A stretch of 36,012 bases of DNA from a virus. The DNA is taken from positions 1 through 36,012 of IMG/VR virus record IMGVR_UViG_3300027971_000122; one strand, 5' to 3'. This document shows, one piece after another, positions 21,548-28,337 of the stretch. The notes under the pieces are model-generated. The model saw only the letters and a list, made by a program, of their open reading frames with translations, made no database searches and was not told the DNA's origin. A program made the position numbers and the translations under genes. The first letter of the stretch is position 1. Each line of letters opens with the position of its first letter.

Positions 21548-22088
21548 GCTAGGTGTGGAAGCCAAGTATGAAAGTCGTTAGAGAAATCCCGACCCCGAAT
21601 GGGGTAGCATCCTCCGCACAAGGGTGTTCTTCCACCGGGGTTTCTTTAACGGCTTTTTTCATTTCACATCTAGATTGTTTCAAGGAACTATCGGGTTTTA
21701 GATTGGCATGAGGGAAGCGTAGGAAACCATGAGGTGTAGTCCGCAGTCCACCAGTCTTACAACGTTCCGCCTTGAGATGAAAGTGCTGGAAGATGCATGG
21801 CACAATCGGGGGGATTCCATTTCGACCCGTGGGTTCAAGTCCTGCGGCTTATCGGGATGGTATGGGCAGCCGAGCTAGACGTTTCCAATGTAACGGAAAG
21901 TGCCCATAGGTGATACGAATTGGATCGAGATCGCTCCACACGGAATACTCAGCTTGTGGCTCCGGGGATGTGGAAATTTGCCGAAGGGAACGCGCTTCCC
22001 CTAGGCAGAATTTCGTCCAGCCGAGCCTATCTGTCCACCAAGGATGTACAAAACTCCCCTTATCCTTATCCATCCCTTCCACCACCTA
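21548..22088 (+). ncRNA. Candidate large structured non-coding RNA (about 540 nt)
   Basis: No protein-like frame occupies this region, yet it is dense in helices. 21570-21591 pairs with 21636-21657 (22 bp, four G-U wobbles). 21555-21561 pairs with 21629-21635, making an H-type pseudoknot that would stack directly on that helix. Others: 21592-21596/21601-21605; 21675-21685/21770-21780 (11 bp, wobble-rich); 21861-21868/21901-21908 (8 bp); 21974-21982/22004-22013 capped by 21986-21990/21996-22000. Bases 21829-21845 form a tRNA-like T arm (GTGGG, TTCAAGT, CCTGC). UAGGUG at 21550 can pair with CACCUA at 22083, closing the ends. It has its own promoter and precedes the ParB-like gene promoter. The 3' end is a guess. 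A shorter RNA ending at the T run 21654-21659 is possible. I cannot assign it to GOLLD, ROOL or another known family by eye. Confidence 0.6.
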
Positions 22089-22109
22089 CATCAGGGTTTA
22101 TCCTAGGTG

Positions 22110-22137
22110 TTGACATGAGATCGGATCTGTTTATAAT
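22110..22137 (+). promoter_or_regulatory. Consensus sigma70 promoter of the ParB-like gene
   Basis: Perfect TTGACA, 16-base spacer and perfect TATAAT end 19 bases before the ATG at 22157. The predicted leader is about 13 nt and contains AGGAG. Confidence 0.8.
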
Positions 22138-22156
22138 CCAAGTTTTAGGAGATGAG

Positions 22157-22927
22157 ATGCTAGTAGAGAAGATACGGATTGATTGTGGTACACAGTCGAG
22201 GGAGAAGATTGATCAGCAGGTGGTTAGTGACTACGCTGTTGCCCTCAAGGAGGGCGCTAAGTTCCCCGCCGTGGTGGTTTTCCACGATGGTTTGGAGTAC
22301 TACTTAGCGGATGGATTCCACAGGTATTTAGCTCACGTCCAAGCCGGACGGTCTGAGATCGAAGCAGAAGTAAAGAACGGTACTCTTAGAGACGCGATTC
22401 TTTACAGTCTCTCTGCTAATGACACACATGGTTTAAGAAGGACGAATGCGGATAAACGCAAGTCCGTGATGACTCTTCTTGAAGATGAGGAATGGAAACA
22501 ATGGTCGAGTTCCGAGATCTCTCGGTCTTGTAAGGTTTCTACGGTATTTGTTATTAAGATCAGGAATGCTTTAGGTGACAAGCCAGAAGTGGTGAAGATC
22601 AACCGAAACGGGAAGGTCGAAGAGCGTAAATCTGAGCACAAGAAACCCGAGGTCACCCCTCAAGTCACCCCTCAAGATGAGAAGGATGACGCCCTTCAGA
22701 TCCTATTGGAGGAGAACCAAAAGCTCACGGATAAGCTAACCCTAGCTGCTCTGCCCGAGGAGGATCGCTTCTTGGCTGAAATGGAAATAGAAGATTTAAG
22801 GGAGGAACTAAGGTTAACCAAGATAGAACTGGAGGCTGTTAAGATTTCTAGAGATCAGTTCCAAGCAGAAAATGCACAGCTAAAGCGACAAATTGCCGCG
22901 ATGCAGAGAAGCAAAGCGACAAATTAA
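22157..22927 (+). CDS. ParB-like nuclease-fold DNA-binding protein, 256 aa
   Basis: ATG at 22157 has AGGAG five bases upstream and sits just behind a consensus promoter. A longer frame from 21920 overlaps the structured RNA and is not protein-like. The N-terminal domain resembles ParB/sulfiredoxin: FPAVVVFHDGLEYYLADGFH (about residues 36-55), including the GxHRxxAH motif (53-60). A helix-turn-helix-like stretch SSSEISRSCKVSTVFVIKIR follows, then a linker with a VTPQ repeat and a C-terminal coiled coil (about 185-250). It may load on specific DNA sites for replication or segregation, or regulate transcription. It heads the helicase/primase unit. Confidence 0.7.
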   Translation: MLVEKIRIDCGTQSREKIDQQVVSDYAVALKEGAKFPAVVVFHDGLEYYLADGFHRYLAHVQAGRSEIEAEVKNGTLRDAILYSLSANDTHGLRRTNADKRKSVMTLLEDEEWKQWSSSEISRSCKVSTVFVIKIRNALGDKPEVVKINRNGKVEERKSEHKKPEVTPQVTPQDEKDDALQILLEENQKLTDKLTLAALPEEDRFLAEMEIEDLREELRLTKIELEAVKISRDQFQAENAQLKRQIAAMQRSKATN

Positions 22928-22950
22928 TCCATACAGTTAGATAAAACGAC

Positions 22951-22975
22951 AACCCAAGCGGATGGGTTTATCCGC
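22951..22975 (+). promoter_or_regulatory. Overlapping hairpins before helicase ribosome site
   Basis: AACCC (22951-22955) pairs with GGGTT (22964-22968), and GCGGAT (22958-22963) with ATCCGC (22970-22975). The stems interleave, so they form either a pseudoknot or two alternative hairpins, one base before the AGAGG ribosome site of the gene at 22985. A translational switch is possible. Confidence 0.45.
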
Positions 22976-22984
22976 AGAGGAAAT

Positions 22985-24448
22985 ATGCTACAACTTAGAC
23001 CTTATCAGGAGAGGGCTATCGAAGCCCTGCGTGACGGATTTGCGAGGGGATTTAAGAGTCAAGTACTCTACGCCCCCACGGGAGCGGGTAAGACCGAGAT
23101 GGCTATTGCGCTACTCGATGCTACCAAGAGGAAACTAAACTCCTGCGGGATGATCATGGATCGGATCATCCTATGCGAGCAGACCTCTCAAAGACTGGAG
23201 AAGTATCAGATAGACCACGGCGTTTTGATGTCGGGTCATTGGAGATACAGACCGTATGAGAAGATACAGATCTGCTCCGCCCAGACTCTTGAGAAGCGGG
23301 AGATGTTCCCTGACTTCTCTCTGGCCGTGATTGATGAATGTCACACGGTCCGAGAAAAGATTGCAGAGTACATCCGAAACAACCCTAACATGAGAGTGGT
23401 AGGACTTTCAGCTACACCCTTTACTAAGGGGATGGCTCTGACCTACGACAACATCATCTCTACGGTCACGACCCAGCAGTTGATGGATCAGGGAGTCCTA
23501 GTTCCGTTGAAGATTTATGTCGCCAAAGAGATCGACATGAGCGGGGCAAAGAAAGTCGCGGGTGAATGGAGCCAAGCCGAGGCCACGGAACGTGGACTTA
23601 AGATCACGGGCGATATCGTAGCGGAGTGGGTTAAAAAGACCCATGAAATATTTGGCAAGGCGGAGAAGACTATCGTGTTCTGTTCCGGCGTGGCTCATGG
23701 TATGGAACTATCCAAGAAGTTCGCAGAACAAGGATATAACTTTGTCTCTGTCTCCTATCACGATACGAATGATGAGAAGCAGGAAGTCATTAGAGAGTTC
23801 TCTAAACCTGATTCATCCATTCACGGACTCGTAGCCACAGATGTACTTACGAAGGGTTTTGACGTTCCTGACGTGAAGATCGGCGTATCGGCTAGACCCT
23901 TCTCTAAATCCCTATCCTCTCACATCCAGCAGATGGGCAGGGTGATGCGGGGACATCCGAGTAAACAATTTGCGGTCTGGCTTGATCATTCAGGGAACTA
24001 TCTCAGATTCTTTGAGGACTGGCAGGAAATCCTACACGATGGCGTCTCCCAGCTAGACGATGGTAAAGAGAAACCCAAGAAAGAAAAGACGGAGAAGGAA
24101 AAGAAAGAATCCAAGTGTCCCAAGTGTGGCTACTTTTGGAAAGGTTTGTCTGTCTGTCCGGCTTGTGGCTGTACTAGGGAGAGGAAGAGCCTAATCGAAT
24201 CCGTACCCGGCGAGATGGAGGAGTTGGGGGCTTTCAAGTTCGAGGATAAACAAAAGTTTTGGTCTGAGTTACAGTTCCAAAAGAAGTATCGCGGCTGGTC
24301 TGACAAGCGATGCCTAGCTACTTATCGGGAACGGTTCGGCGTATGGCCTCGGGGTCTAAACGATACAGTTGTTACCCCTTCACCTCAGACAGAAGCCTAC
24401 ATACATAAACGTACACAAGCGTACATCAGACAAATGAAGAGGAGATAA
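22985..24448 (+). CDS. SF2 DEAD/DEAH-type helicase with zinc ribbon, 487 aa
   Basis: Helicase motifs in order: LRPYQERAI (Q-like, residues 4-12), Walker A APTGAGKT (30-37), DECH box (117-120), SAT (142-144), TDVLTKGFDVP (motif V) and QQMGRVMRG (motif VI). A C-terminal zinc ribbon has Cys378, Cys381, Cys391 and Cys394, followed by a domain ending in a basic tail. This matches phage SF2 helicases that unwind replication or recombination intermediates. It precedes the Toprim gene without a gap, so the two likely form a replication-initiation pair. ATG at 22985 has AGAGG before it. Confidence 0.85.
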   Translation: MLQLRPYQERAIEALRDGFARGFKSQVLYAPTGAGKTEMAIALLDATKRKLNSCGMIMDRIILCEQTSQRLEKYQIDHGVLMSGHWRYRPYEKIQICSAQTLEKREMFPDFSLAVIDECHTVREKIAEYIRNNPNMRVVGLSATPFTKGMALTYDNIISTVTTQQLMDQGVLVPLKIYVAKEIDMSGAKKVAGEWSQAEATERGLKITGDIVAEWVKKTHEIFGKAEKTIVFCSGVAHGMELSKKFAEQGYNFVSVSYHDTNDEKQEVIREFSKPDSSIHGLVATDVLTKGFDVPDVKIGVSARPFSKSLSSHIQQMGRVMRGHPSKQFAVWLDHSGNYLRFFEDWQEILHDGVSQLDDGKEKPKKEKTEKEKKESKCPKCGYFWKGLSVCPACGCTRERKSLIESVPGEMEELGAFKFEDKQKFWSELQFQKKYRGWSDKRCLATYRERFGVWPRGLNDTVVTPSPQTEAYIHKRTQAYIRQMKRR

Positions 24449-25246
24449 ATGGACTTCATCCAAGCCTGTCAGATTCACGGGATACTGATTGACCACTTAC
24501 CTCCGTTCGGGATATGGAAAAGATACCCGACAGAGACACACCCAAGAAAGAGGAACGGCGCGGTCAAGTGGATGGGAGATCATGGGTTCATTCAGGACCA
24601 CGCGAGAGATACAGAGGTCATCGTCTGGAAAGGGCAGGAATTACCTCGGCATGACTTGGGGCAGATGATCCTCAAAGCCCAGCAGGATACTTTGAGAAGG
24701 CAGAAGTTAGCCTCTCAGAAAGCGGCTTATATTCTCAACAACTCAGAAAATGAAACCCATGAGTACATAATTCGCAAGGGATTTTGTAACCTAAAGGTTC
24801 CAGTCTTTGAGGGCAAAGCCGTTATCCCGATGAGGATCAACGGAGCTTTAGTTGGGTGTCAAATGATCTCGCCTGACGGATCAAAGAGATTCCTGTCGGG
24901 GCAGGTCACAGCGGGAGCCAGTCTGACCATCGACAACAAAGGGATGAACTATTTGGTCGAGGGATACGCCACGGCGTTAAGTCTGAGAGCCGCACTAAAA
25001 CATATCGGCGTGAGATACACGATACACGTCTCATTCTCTGCGGGGAACATGGCTAAGTTAGCTAAGAGCCTCACCAAGGGGATGATTATCGCTGACCATG
25101 ACCCTGTGGGCGAAAAAATAGCCCGTGAATCGGGCTGGTCTTACTTCATATCGGGAAAAGAGGGGGAAGACTTTAATGATCTTCACCTTCGGGTTGGTCT
25201 TGAATCGGCAGCGGCTCAATTAAAGGCAAAACTCTATGGATTTTGA
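24449..25246 (+). CDS. Toprim-domain DNA primase-like protein, 265 aa
   Basis: The C-terminal half is a Toprim domain: VEGYATALSL (Glu171), GMIIADHDPVGEKIA (Asp216, Asp218) and GEDFNDLH (Asp241 and Asp244). These acidic residues bind the metal ions for primer synthesis. The N-terminal region (IDHLPPFGIWKRYPTETHPR, then KWMGDHGFIQDH) resembles the part before Toprim in phage primases but lacks a zinc finger. It starts directly after the helicase stop. No helicase domain is fused, so priming and unwinding are split between two genes. No polymerase gene is visible in the window. Confidence 0.8.
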   Translation: MDFIQACQIHGILIDHLPPFGIWKRYPTETHPRKRNGAVKWMGDHGFIQDHARDTEVIVWKGQELPRHDLGQMILKAQQDTLRRQKLASQKAAYILNNSENETHEYIIRKGFCNLKVPVFEGKAVIPMRINGALVGCQMISPDGSKRFLSGQVTAGASLTIDNKGMNYLVEGYATALSLRAALKHIGVRYTIHVSFSAGNMAKLAKSLTKGMIIADHDPVGEKIARESGWSYFISGKEGEDFNDLHLRVGLESAAAQLKAKLYGF

Positions 25247-25349
25247 AGCGTGATGGGATGACTCTCTCAAGGATTTCCCTGAGAGAATCACCCTCCATGT
25301 CCATAGAAAAATGGACTTCTTCATCTGACAGTTCTATTCTATAAATCAA
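25173..25349 (-). CDS. Candidate convergent-overlap microprotein, 58 aa
   Basis: A TTG at 25349 overlaps the upstream TGA as TTGA and opens a frame reading MIYRIELSDEEVHFSMDMEG, then DSLREILERVIPSRFKIHR. It runs 74 bases into the antisense of the primase gene. The first 37 residues look like a small alpha/beta protein. Evidence is only coding-like composition and the overlap. Confidence 0.35.
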   Translation of the reverse strand: MIYRIELSDEEVHFSMDMEGDSLREILERVIPSRFKIHRVLPLIEPLPIQDQPEGEDH

Positions 25350-25513
25350 TCTATTCTTTCAACCTTGACCGTCTCAACGTAGTAATCCTCGACCACGGAC
25401 GGATCGGGGTCAAACTGCTCATGGGCTAGATGGCTGGCTTCTGTCTCATCTTCTGCCAAGATGGTAAAAGTCTGTTGAGACACGGCCCGAATGGTGACAG
25501 AGTAACTATTCAT
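25346..25513 (-). CDS. Hypothetical protein, 55 aa
   Basis: ATG at 25513 overlaps the upstream stop as ATGA. MNSYSVTIRAVSQQTFTILA, then EDETEASHLAHEQFDPD, ending YVETVKVERID: a compact strand-helix-strand pattern as in small phage proteins of the AEDETEAxxxAxxQ type. Function unknown. Confidence 0.6.
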   Translation of the reverse strand: MNSYSVTIRAVSQQTFTILAEDETEASHLAHEQFDPDPSVVEDYYVETVKVERID

Positions 25514-25797
25514 TTTCCCTCCATTGTAACTAATTGATAATCAAGGATTTTGAACGGAGCATGACCCCGATATTTCATGTTCTTTAGATGCTCTAAGGAG
25601 TCCGCATAGAAAGCGATATGGTCGTCAGGGACTTTAGCCGTATCGGTGTTCGAGACCTCGTCATAGTCCATCAGAGATATGTAAATCTCCTCCTTTTCGT
25701 TCGTGTCTGCCCATTCAACGAAAGCGCGGGCACCGATGATCTCCTCGCCTGACTCTAGTTCAGGGGGCACAATCGTCTGATTAAATTGCAATTTCAT
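25510..25797 (-). CDS. Hypothetical protein, 95 aa
   Basis: ATG at 25797 overlaps the upstream stop as ATGA. The product is mainly beta (EEIIGARAFVEWADTNEKEE, then IYISLMDYDEVSNTD) with AFYADSLEHLKNMKYRG near the end. It is acidic with no recognisable motif. It belongs to the second leftward small-gene operon. Confidence 0.6.
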   Translation of the reverse strand: MKLQFNQTIVPPELESGEEIIGARAFVEWADTNEKEEIYISLMDYDEVSNTDTAKVPDDHIAFYADSLEHLKNMKYRGHAPFKILDYQLVTMEGK

Positions 25798-26066
25798 ATA
25801 GGCCTTTCATAAGATGCCAACACTAAAAAAATGAAACAAACTGCGATCATGTAAAAGATAAAGTTTCTGACCTTCCGGCGGGAGAAGTCTGACTCGATAC
25901 CCAGTAGGGCGGCTTGTACTTTCTCGCCCTCCTTGTCCACGTAGTTTGTTTTCGGGAAGTAGTTTCCCCCGATCAACACCTTGCCCGTGTTGTAAGGCTT
26001 AAACTTCACCTCATAATTGAACCGTTTCGGCTCTTTTACTGGCTCTTTTTTTCGTCTTGCGTTCAT
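25794..26066 (-). CDS. C-terminally anchored membrane protein, 90 aa
   Basis: A very basic N-terminus (MNARRKKEPVKEPKRFNYEV) is followed by a soluble middle and one hydrophobic helix FIFYMIAVCFIFLVLASYE near the C-terminus. Positive charges before the helix predict a cytoplasmic N-terminus. ATGA overlap with both neighbours. Function unknown. Confidence 0.6.
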   Translation of the reverse strand: MNARRKKEPVKEPKRFNYEVKFKPYNTGKVLIGGNYFPKTNYVDKEGEKVQAALLGIESDFSRRKVRNFIFYMIAVCFIFLVLASYERPI

Positions 26067-26173
26067 ATGAGTGCCTCGGGGAATTCGTCCCAGTATTGTT
26101 TTTCGATGCGCTTTAATTCTTTAGCGGTCATCGGGCAGATGGTCGGGAATGGATACCAGCTTGGAGCTTTCAT
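26063..26173 (-). CDS. Hypothetical microprotein, 36 aa
   Basis: ATG at 26173 (MKAPSWYPFPTICPMTAKEL) overlaps the upstream stop and follows AAGGAGAGAGGCGAG. The same frame stays open to 26260, but that extension overlaps a better-supported gene in another frame. The C-terminal part is a charged helix ending DEFPEALI. Small, function unknown. Confidence 0.5.
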   Translation of the reverse strand: MKAPSWYPFPTICPMTAKELKRIEKQYWDEFPEALI

Positions 26174-26328
26174 CTCGCCTCTCTCCTTCCTATTTCTATA
26201 AGTCGTTTCGCTTCGTCTCGGTGCTCGGGCTTTTCTGCTTGCAGTAGTAGGTTGATCCATGACCCTTTTATCACTCCCTTTTCGTACTGGTAGCCAGTCT
26301 CGATATAAAAGTGTTCAGTCTGATTCAC
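26170..26328 (-). CDS. Hypothetical protein with GTG start, 52 aa
   Basis: GTG at 26328 has AGGAGG six bases upstream, the strongest ribosome site of this operon. The product reads MNQTEHFYIETGYQYEKGVI, then KGSWINLLLQAEKPEHRDEA and a basic C-terminus. It has the look of a small helical protein. It overlaps the upstream gene end by 14 bases and the downstream start as ATGA. Confidence 0.6.
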   Translation of the reverse strand: MNQTEHFYIETGYQYEKGVIKGSWINLLLQAEKPEHRDEAKRLIEIGRREAR

Positions 26329-26461
26329 TTAGCACCTCCTGAAGCGTCCCATCACATTCACCCCTGCGCCACATATCGGCGAATTCGTCTAGGATGCTGT
26401 CGATTTCGTCATCATCAAGATCACGCGCCTCTAGTTTTAGGCGTAGTTGCCTCTCGTTCAT
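26315..26461 (-). CDS. Hypothetical acidic microprotein, 48 aa
   Basis: ATG at 26461 overlaps the upstream stop as ATGA. MNERQLRLKLEARDLDDDEI, then DSILDEFADMWRRGECDG: two acidic helices with no motif. The last codons contain the ribosome site of the next gene. Confidence 0.55.
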   Translation of the reverse strand: MNERQLRLKLEARDLDDDEIDSILDEFADMWRRGECDGTLQEVLSESD

Positions 26462-26625
26462 GCTGTCACCTCATCGCTTTTAAAAATTACCGTTCCTAAG
26501 TGCCCGATAAGTGCTCCAGCGGCAATCAGGCAAACATAATGCAGATATCCATGCCCACCCCAACCCATCGCTAGGAAACAGCAAGCCATCAGCGTATTGA
26601 AAACAAGAAATATTTTCTCGGTCAT
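26458..26625 (-). CDS. Two-helix membrane protein, candidate holin, 55 aa
   Basis: Two hydrophobic segments, IFLVFNTLMACCFLAMG and YLHYVCLIAAGALIGHLG, are separated by WGGHG. Size and two-helix layout fit small class II-type holins, but no endolysin is encoded nearby, so another membrane role is equally possible. ATG at 26625 overlaps the upstream stop as ATGA; the stop overlaps the next ATG. Confidence 0.55.
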   Translation of the reverse strand: MTEKIFLVFNTLMACCFLAMGWGGHGYLHYVCLIAAGALIGHLGTVIFKSDEVTA

Positions 26626-26891
26626 TCCATCGCTCCTTCTTCGCGTGATTGTTCTTCGGTCTTATCCATGAGAGCTACACCATATAAGAGGTTGTTCAAC
26701 ATATTCTCAACCGAAAATTTGGTTTCCTCTATGACATCTGCTATCACATAATTTGGGTTTCCCGCCAAACTCTCCCAAACCGCGACCCTCTCATCTCCAT
26801 CGATCACCATCTTAAAAACCTCATCATAGGTAGCGTTTTGAGGGTACTCAGCAAGCCATTGGTTAAGCGCAAATCGTTCTGCGTGTCTCAT
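26622..26891 (-). CDS. Hypothetical acidic protein, 89 aa
   Basis: ATG at 26891 follows GGAGAGATGAG. It is helical and acidic (RFALNQWLAEYPQNATYDEV; VIADVIEETKFSVENMLNNL). No recognisable motif. A hairpin GGGCAA/TTGCCC lies just upstream of the start at about 26913-26926. Function unknown. Confidence 0.6.
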   Translation of the reverse strand: MRHAERFALNQWLAEYPQNATYDEVFKMVIDGDERVAVWESLAGNPNYVIADVIEETKFSVENMLNNLLYGVALMDKTEEQSREEGAME

Positions 26892-26958
26892 CTCATCTCT
26901 CCACAGTTTCGGGCAAAATTGCCCCGCAAAGCCTGACCCGCAAGCCTTGCAGAGTGTT

Positions 26959-27336
26959 TTACTCGGCCATCAATTCGGCATAGTCAACCGCTAGAACGTC
27001 ATCAATTTTTACTCCGGCTTTGTCCCATGCTTCCAAAATTTCGGCGCGGTGTTTGCTTGCGTAAGCCTGAGCATGTAAACATTCGGTTCTAATGTAGAGA
27101 ATGTCGTCCACTTGGTAGCGGCTGGGCTTTTCTAGTGCCTCAGCAAGGTGGCGAACAGTAAACAGTCGTGCGGCTGCGTTTGCGCTGAAACCTTTGGGTG
27201 TTGGGCGGTTTTTGCGGTGGTGGCGTTCAGCTTCTAGGTTCATCCGAAACAACTTGTCGCCTATGGTGTCAAAGTGGTGGAAAATTTGCGGGAGTGCGTT
27301 AAATGCGTGATCGATGGTTTTTAGTTGCTGTTTCAT
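26959..27336 (-). CDS. Hypothetical basic/helical protein, 125 aa
   Basis: ATG at 27336 (MKQQLKTIDHAFNALPQIFH) is preceded by AAAGGCAACACC; a longer frame to 27372 has no ribosome site. It is His- and Ala-rich, with FSANAAARLFTVRHLAEALE, and a C-terminal helical part. G+C is slightly higher here than in the rest of this operon, and gaps flank both sides, so it may be a recent acquisition. Function unknown. Confidence 0.6.
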   Translation of the reverse strand: MKQQLKTIDHAFNALPQIFHHFDTIGDKLFRMNLEAERHHRKNRPTPKGFSANAAARLFTVRHLAEALEKPSRYQVDDILYIRTECLHAQAYASKHRAEILEAWDKAGVKIDDVLAVDYAELMAE

Positions 27337-27429
27337 GGTGTTGCCTTTCAGTTGGTTAGTAATGTGTTGCATGGGTTGGGGTTGTATCAGGTAGGTTGTG
27401 ACTTGTCAAGCGTGACCCAAAAATAATTT

Positions 27430-27609
27430 TTAGATGTCCATTGTTTGGGCTTGTTGCTCGATGGCAAAGCCCAATTTTTTAATGGTGTTGAGAGCCTCCC
27501 TTGTGAGGGTTTTCGTGCCCGTCAGGTCGGCAAACAAGCGCGAAACTGGACAAGCTGGATAGGCTTGCACGATACCGTAAACCGATTTGGTGCGAATGAT
27601 AATTTTCAT
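27430..27609 (-). CDS. Hypothetical protein, 59 aa
   Basis: ATG at 27609 (MKIIIRTKSVYGIVQAYPAC) is preferred because the longer frame to 27669 overlaps a membrane microprotein in another frame. The rest reads PVSRLFADLTGTKTLTREAL then a helix. A strand plus helices fold is likely. Function unknown. Confidence 0.55.
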   Translation of the reverse strand: MKIIIRTKSVYGIVQAYPACPVSRLFADLTGTKTLTREALNTIKKLGFAIEQQAQTMDI

Positions 27610-27613
27610 TTTT

Positions 27614-27736
27614 TCACTTCCATAAAATATCAAAATAAGCGGCAGCAAGTATGGCAAACCAAACGCCAAGTAAGAGGGCTGTCAGGATGTCCCAAACTGG
27701 GCGGCGGCGCGGGATTGGTTTGTGGTGCTCATTCAT
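27614..27736 (-). CDS. Single-helix membrane microprotein, 40 aa
   Basis: A basic N-terminus (MNEHHKPIPRRRPVWD) precedes one hydrophobic helix ILTALLLGVWFAILAAAYF, ending DILWK. ATG at 27736 overlaps the upstream stop as ATGA. The layout equals that of the 46-aa protein at 19762-19902 in the other leftward operon. Function unknown. Confidence 0.55.
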   Translation of the reverse strand: MNEHHKPIPRRRPVWDILTALLLGVWFAILAAAYFDILWK

Positions 27737-28035
27737 GCTGCCACCCCATAAGCCAAAATAGGCAAGCGGTTCACTCTAGCCCTAACCCAGCTAAAATATT
27801 CGCTAAATGGCACATTACCCCGTAAACCTTCGCCAGTAGCAAGCTCAAAGCCATCCGGCGCGGTTTCGCTGTCGGGTATTAACTTTAAAACGCCATTTTC
27901 GGTTTCGCTGCTGGGCTTAAAGTACAGATAAAGCGGCTCAAGTATTCCGGCATTAGCCATTTTTTGGGCGTCATGTGCACCACAATCCGCGCACTTTTTG
28001 ACCATTTCAAAAATCACCTTTTCATAATTTAACAT
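27733..28035 (-). CDS. Hypothetical protein with N-terminal Cys pair, 100 aa
   Basis: ATG at 28035 (MLNYEKVIFEMVKKCADCGA) has GGAG six bases upstream; the frame continues to 28104 but without a ribosome site. CADCGAHD could be half of a zinc site. The remainder reads ILEPLYLYFKPSSETENGVL and GNVPFSEYFSWVRARV. Function unknown. Confidence 0.6.
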   Translation of the reverse strand: MLNYEKVIFEMVKKCADCGAHDAQKMANAGILEPLYLYFKPSSETENGVLKLIPDSETAPDGFELATGEGLRGNVPFSEYFSWVRARVNRLPILAYGVAA

Positions 28036-28128
28036 TTTTAGCTCCAGTTGGTTTGCCCTTTCGGGCGGGATAAGTTTGATTGCAGAGACAATCCATAAGC
28101 CCACAATGTAGGCTTATAGGTGTCACTT

Positions 28129-28296
28129 TTACTTGTAGGAATAAGACGCCGCAATGGCTAGAGCTTCTTCGGCGGTGCGCCCAAAATATTGGTGACCGCT
28201 GCGCCCTTCAACGCACCAATCATTACAACCAGCTTCAATTTGCTGTTCAAGTGTCATATCGTTAAAACTTGGATTGTGTACTTCGTAAACTTTCAT
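28129..28296 (-). CDS. Hypothetical protein, first gene of second leftward operon, 55 aa
   Basis: ATG at 28296 follows AGGAGCACAT. MKVYEVHNPSFNDMTLEQQI, then EAGCNDWCVEGRSGHQYFGR and an AEEALAIAAS helix. It is the first gene behind the leftward promoter of region B. The space to the next gene (28036-28128) holds a stem with ATAAGCC/GGCTTAT arms and no further gene. Confidence 0.6.
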   Translation of the reverse strand: MKVYEVHNPSFNDMTLEQQIEAGCNDWCVEGRSGHQYFGRTAEEALAIAASYSYK

Positions 28297-28315
28297 ATGT
28301 GCTCCTGATTGCGTT

Positions 28316-28333
28316 CAATGCGATATTGCATTG
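28316..28333 (-). promoter_or_regulatory. Leader palindrome CAATGC-N6-GCATTG (candidate operator)
   Basis: Perfect 6-bp arms begin at the predicted leftward start site, about seven bases after the -10 at 28340-28345. It holds the same place as the different palindrome at 20971-20987 in region A. Confidence 0.5.
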
Positions 28334-28337
28334 GTGG

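Noticed and set aside
21571-21660. Simple terminator ending a 110-nt sRNA
   Set aside because: The long helix followed by six T could terminate, but strongly structured sequence continues for another 400 nt with a T arm and long helices, so I kept the longer RNA and noted this alternative.
21800-21860. Full tRNA or tmRNA in the non-coding region
   Set aside because: Only the T arm is convincing; no acceptor 5' strand pairing with GGCTTAT, no anticodon arm and no tmRNA tag frame were found.
21920-22156. N-terminal extension of the ParB-like gene by 79 codons
   Set aside because: The extension overlaps the RNA helices, reads as non-protein-like sequence, lacks a ribosome site, and lies upstream of the consensus promoter and the AGGAG-led ATG at 22157.
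25262-25300. Hairpin CTCTCA...TGAGAG as a terminator after the primase
   Set aside because: No T tract follows on either strand.
26174-26260. Upstream extension of the 36-aa gene
   Set aside because: It overlaps the 52-aa gene with AGGAGG and a GTG start in another frame, which is better supported.
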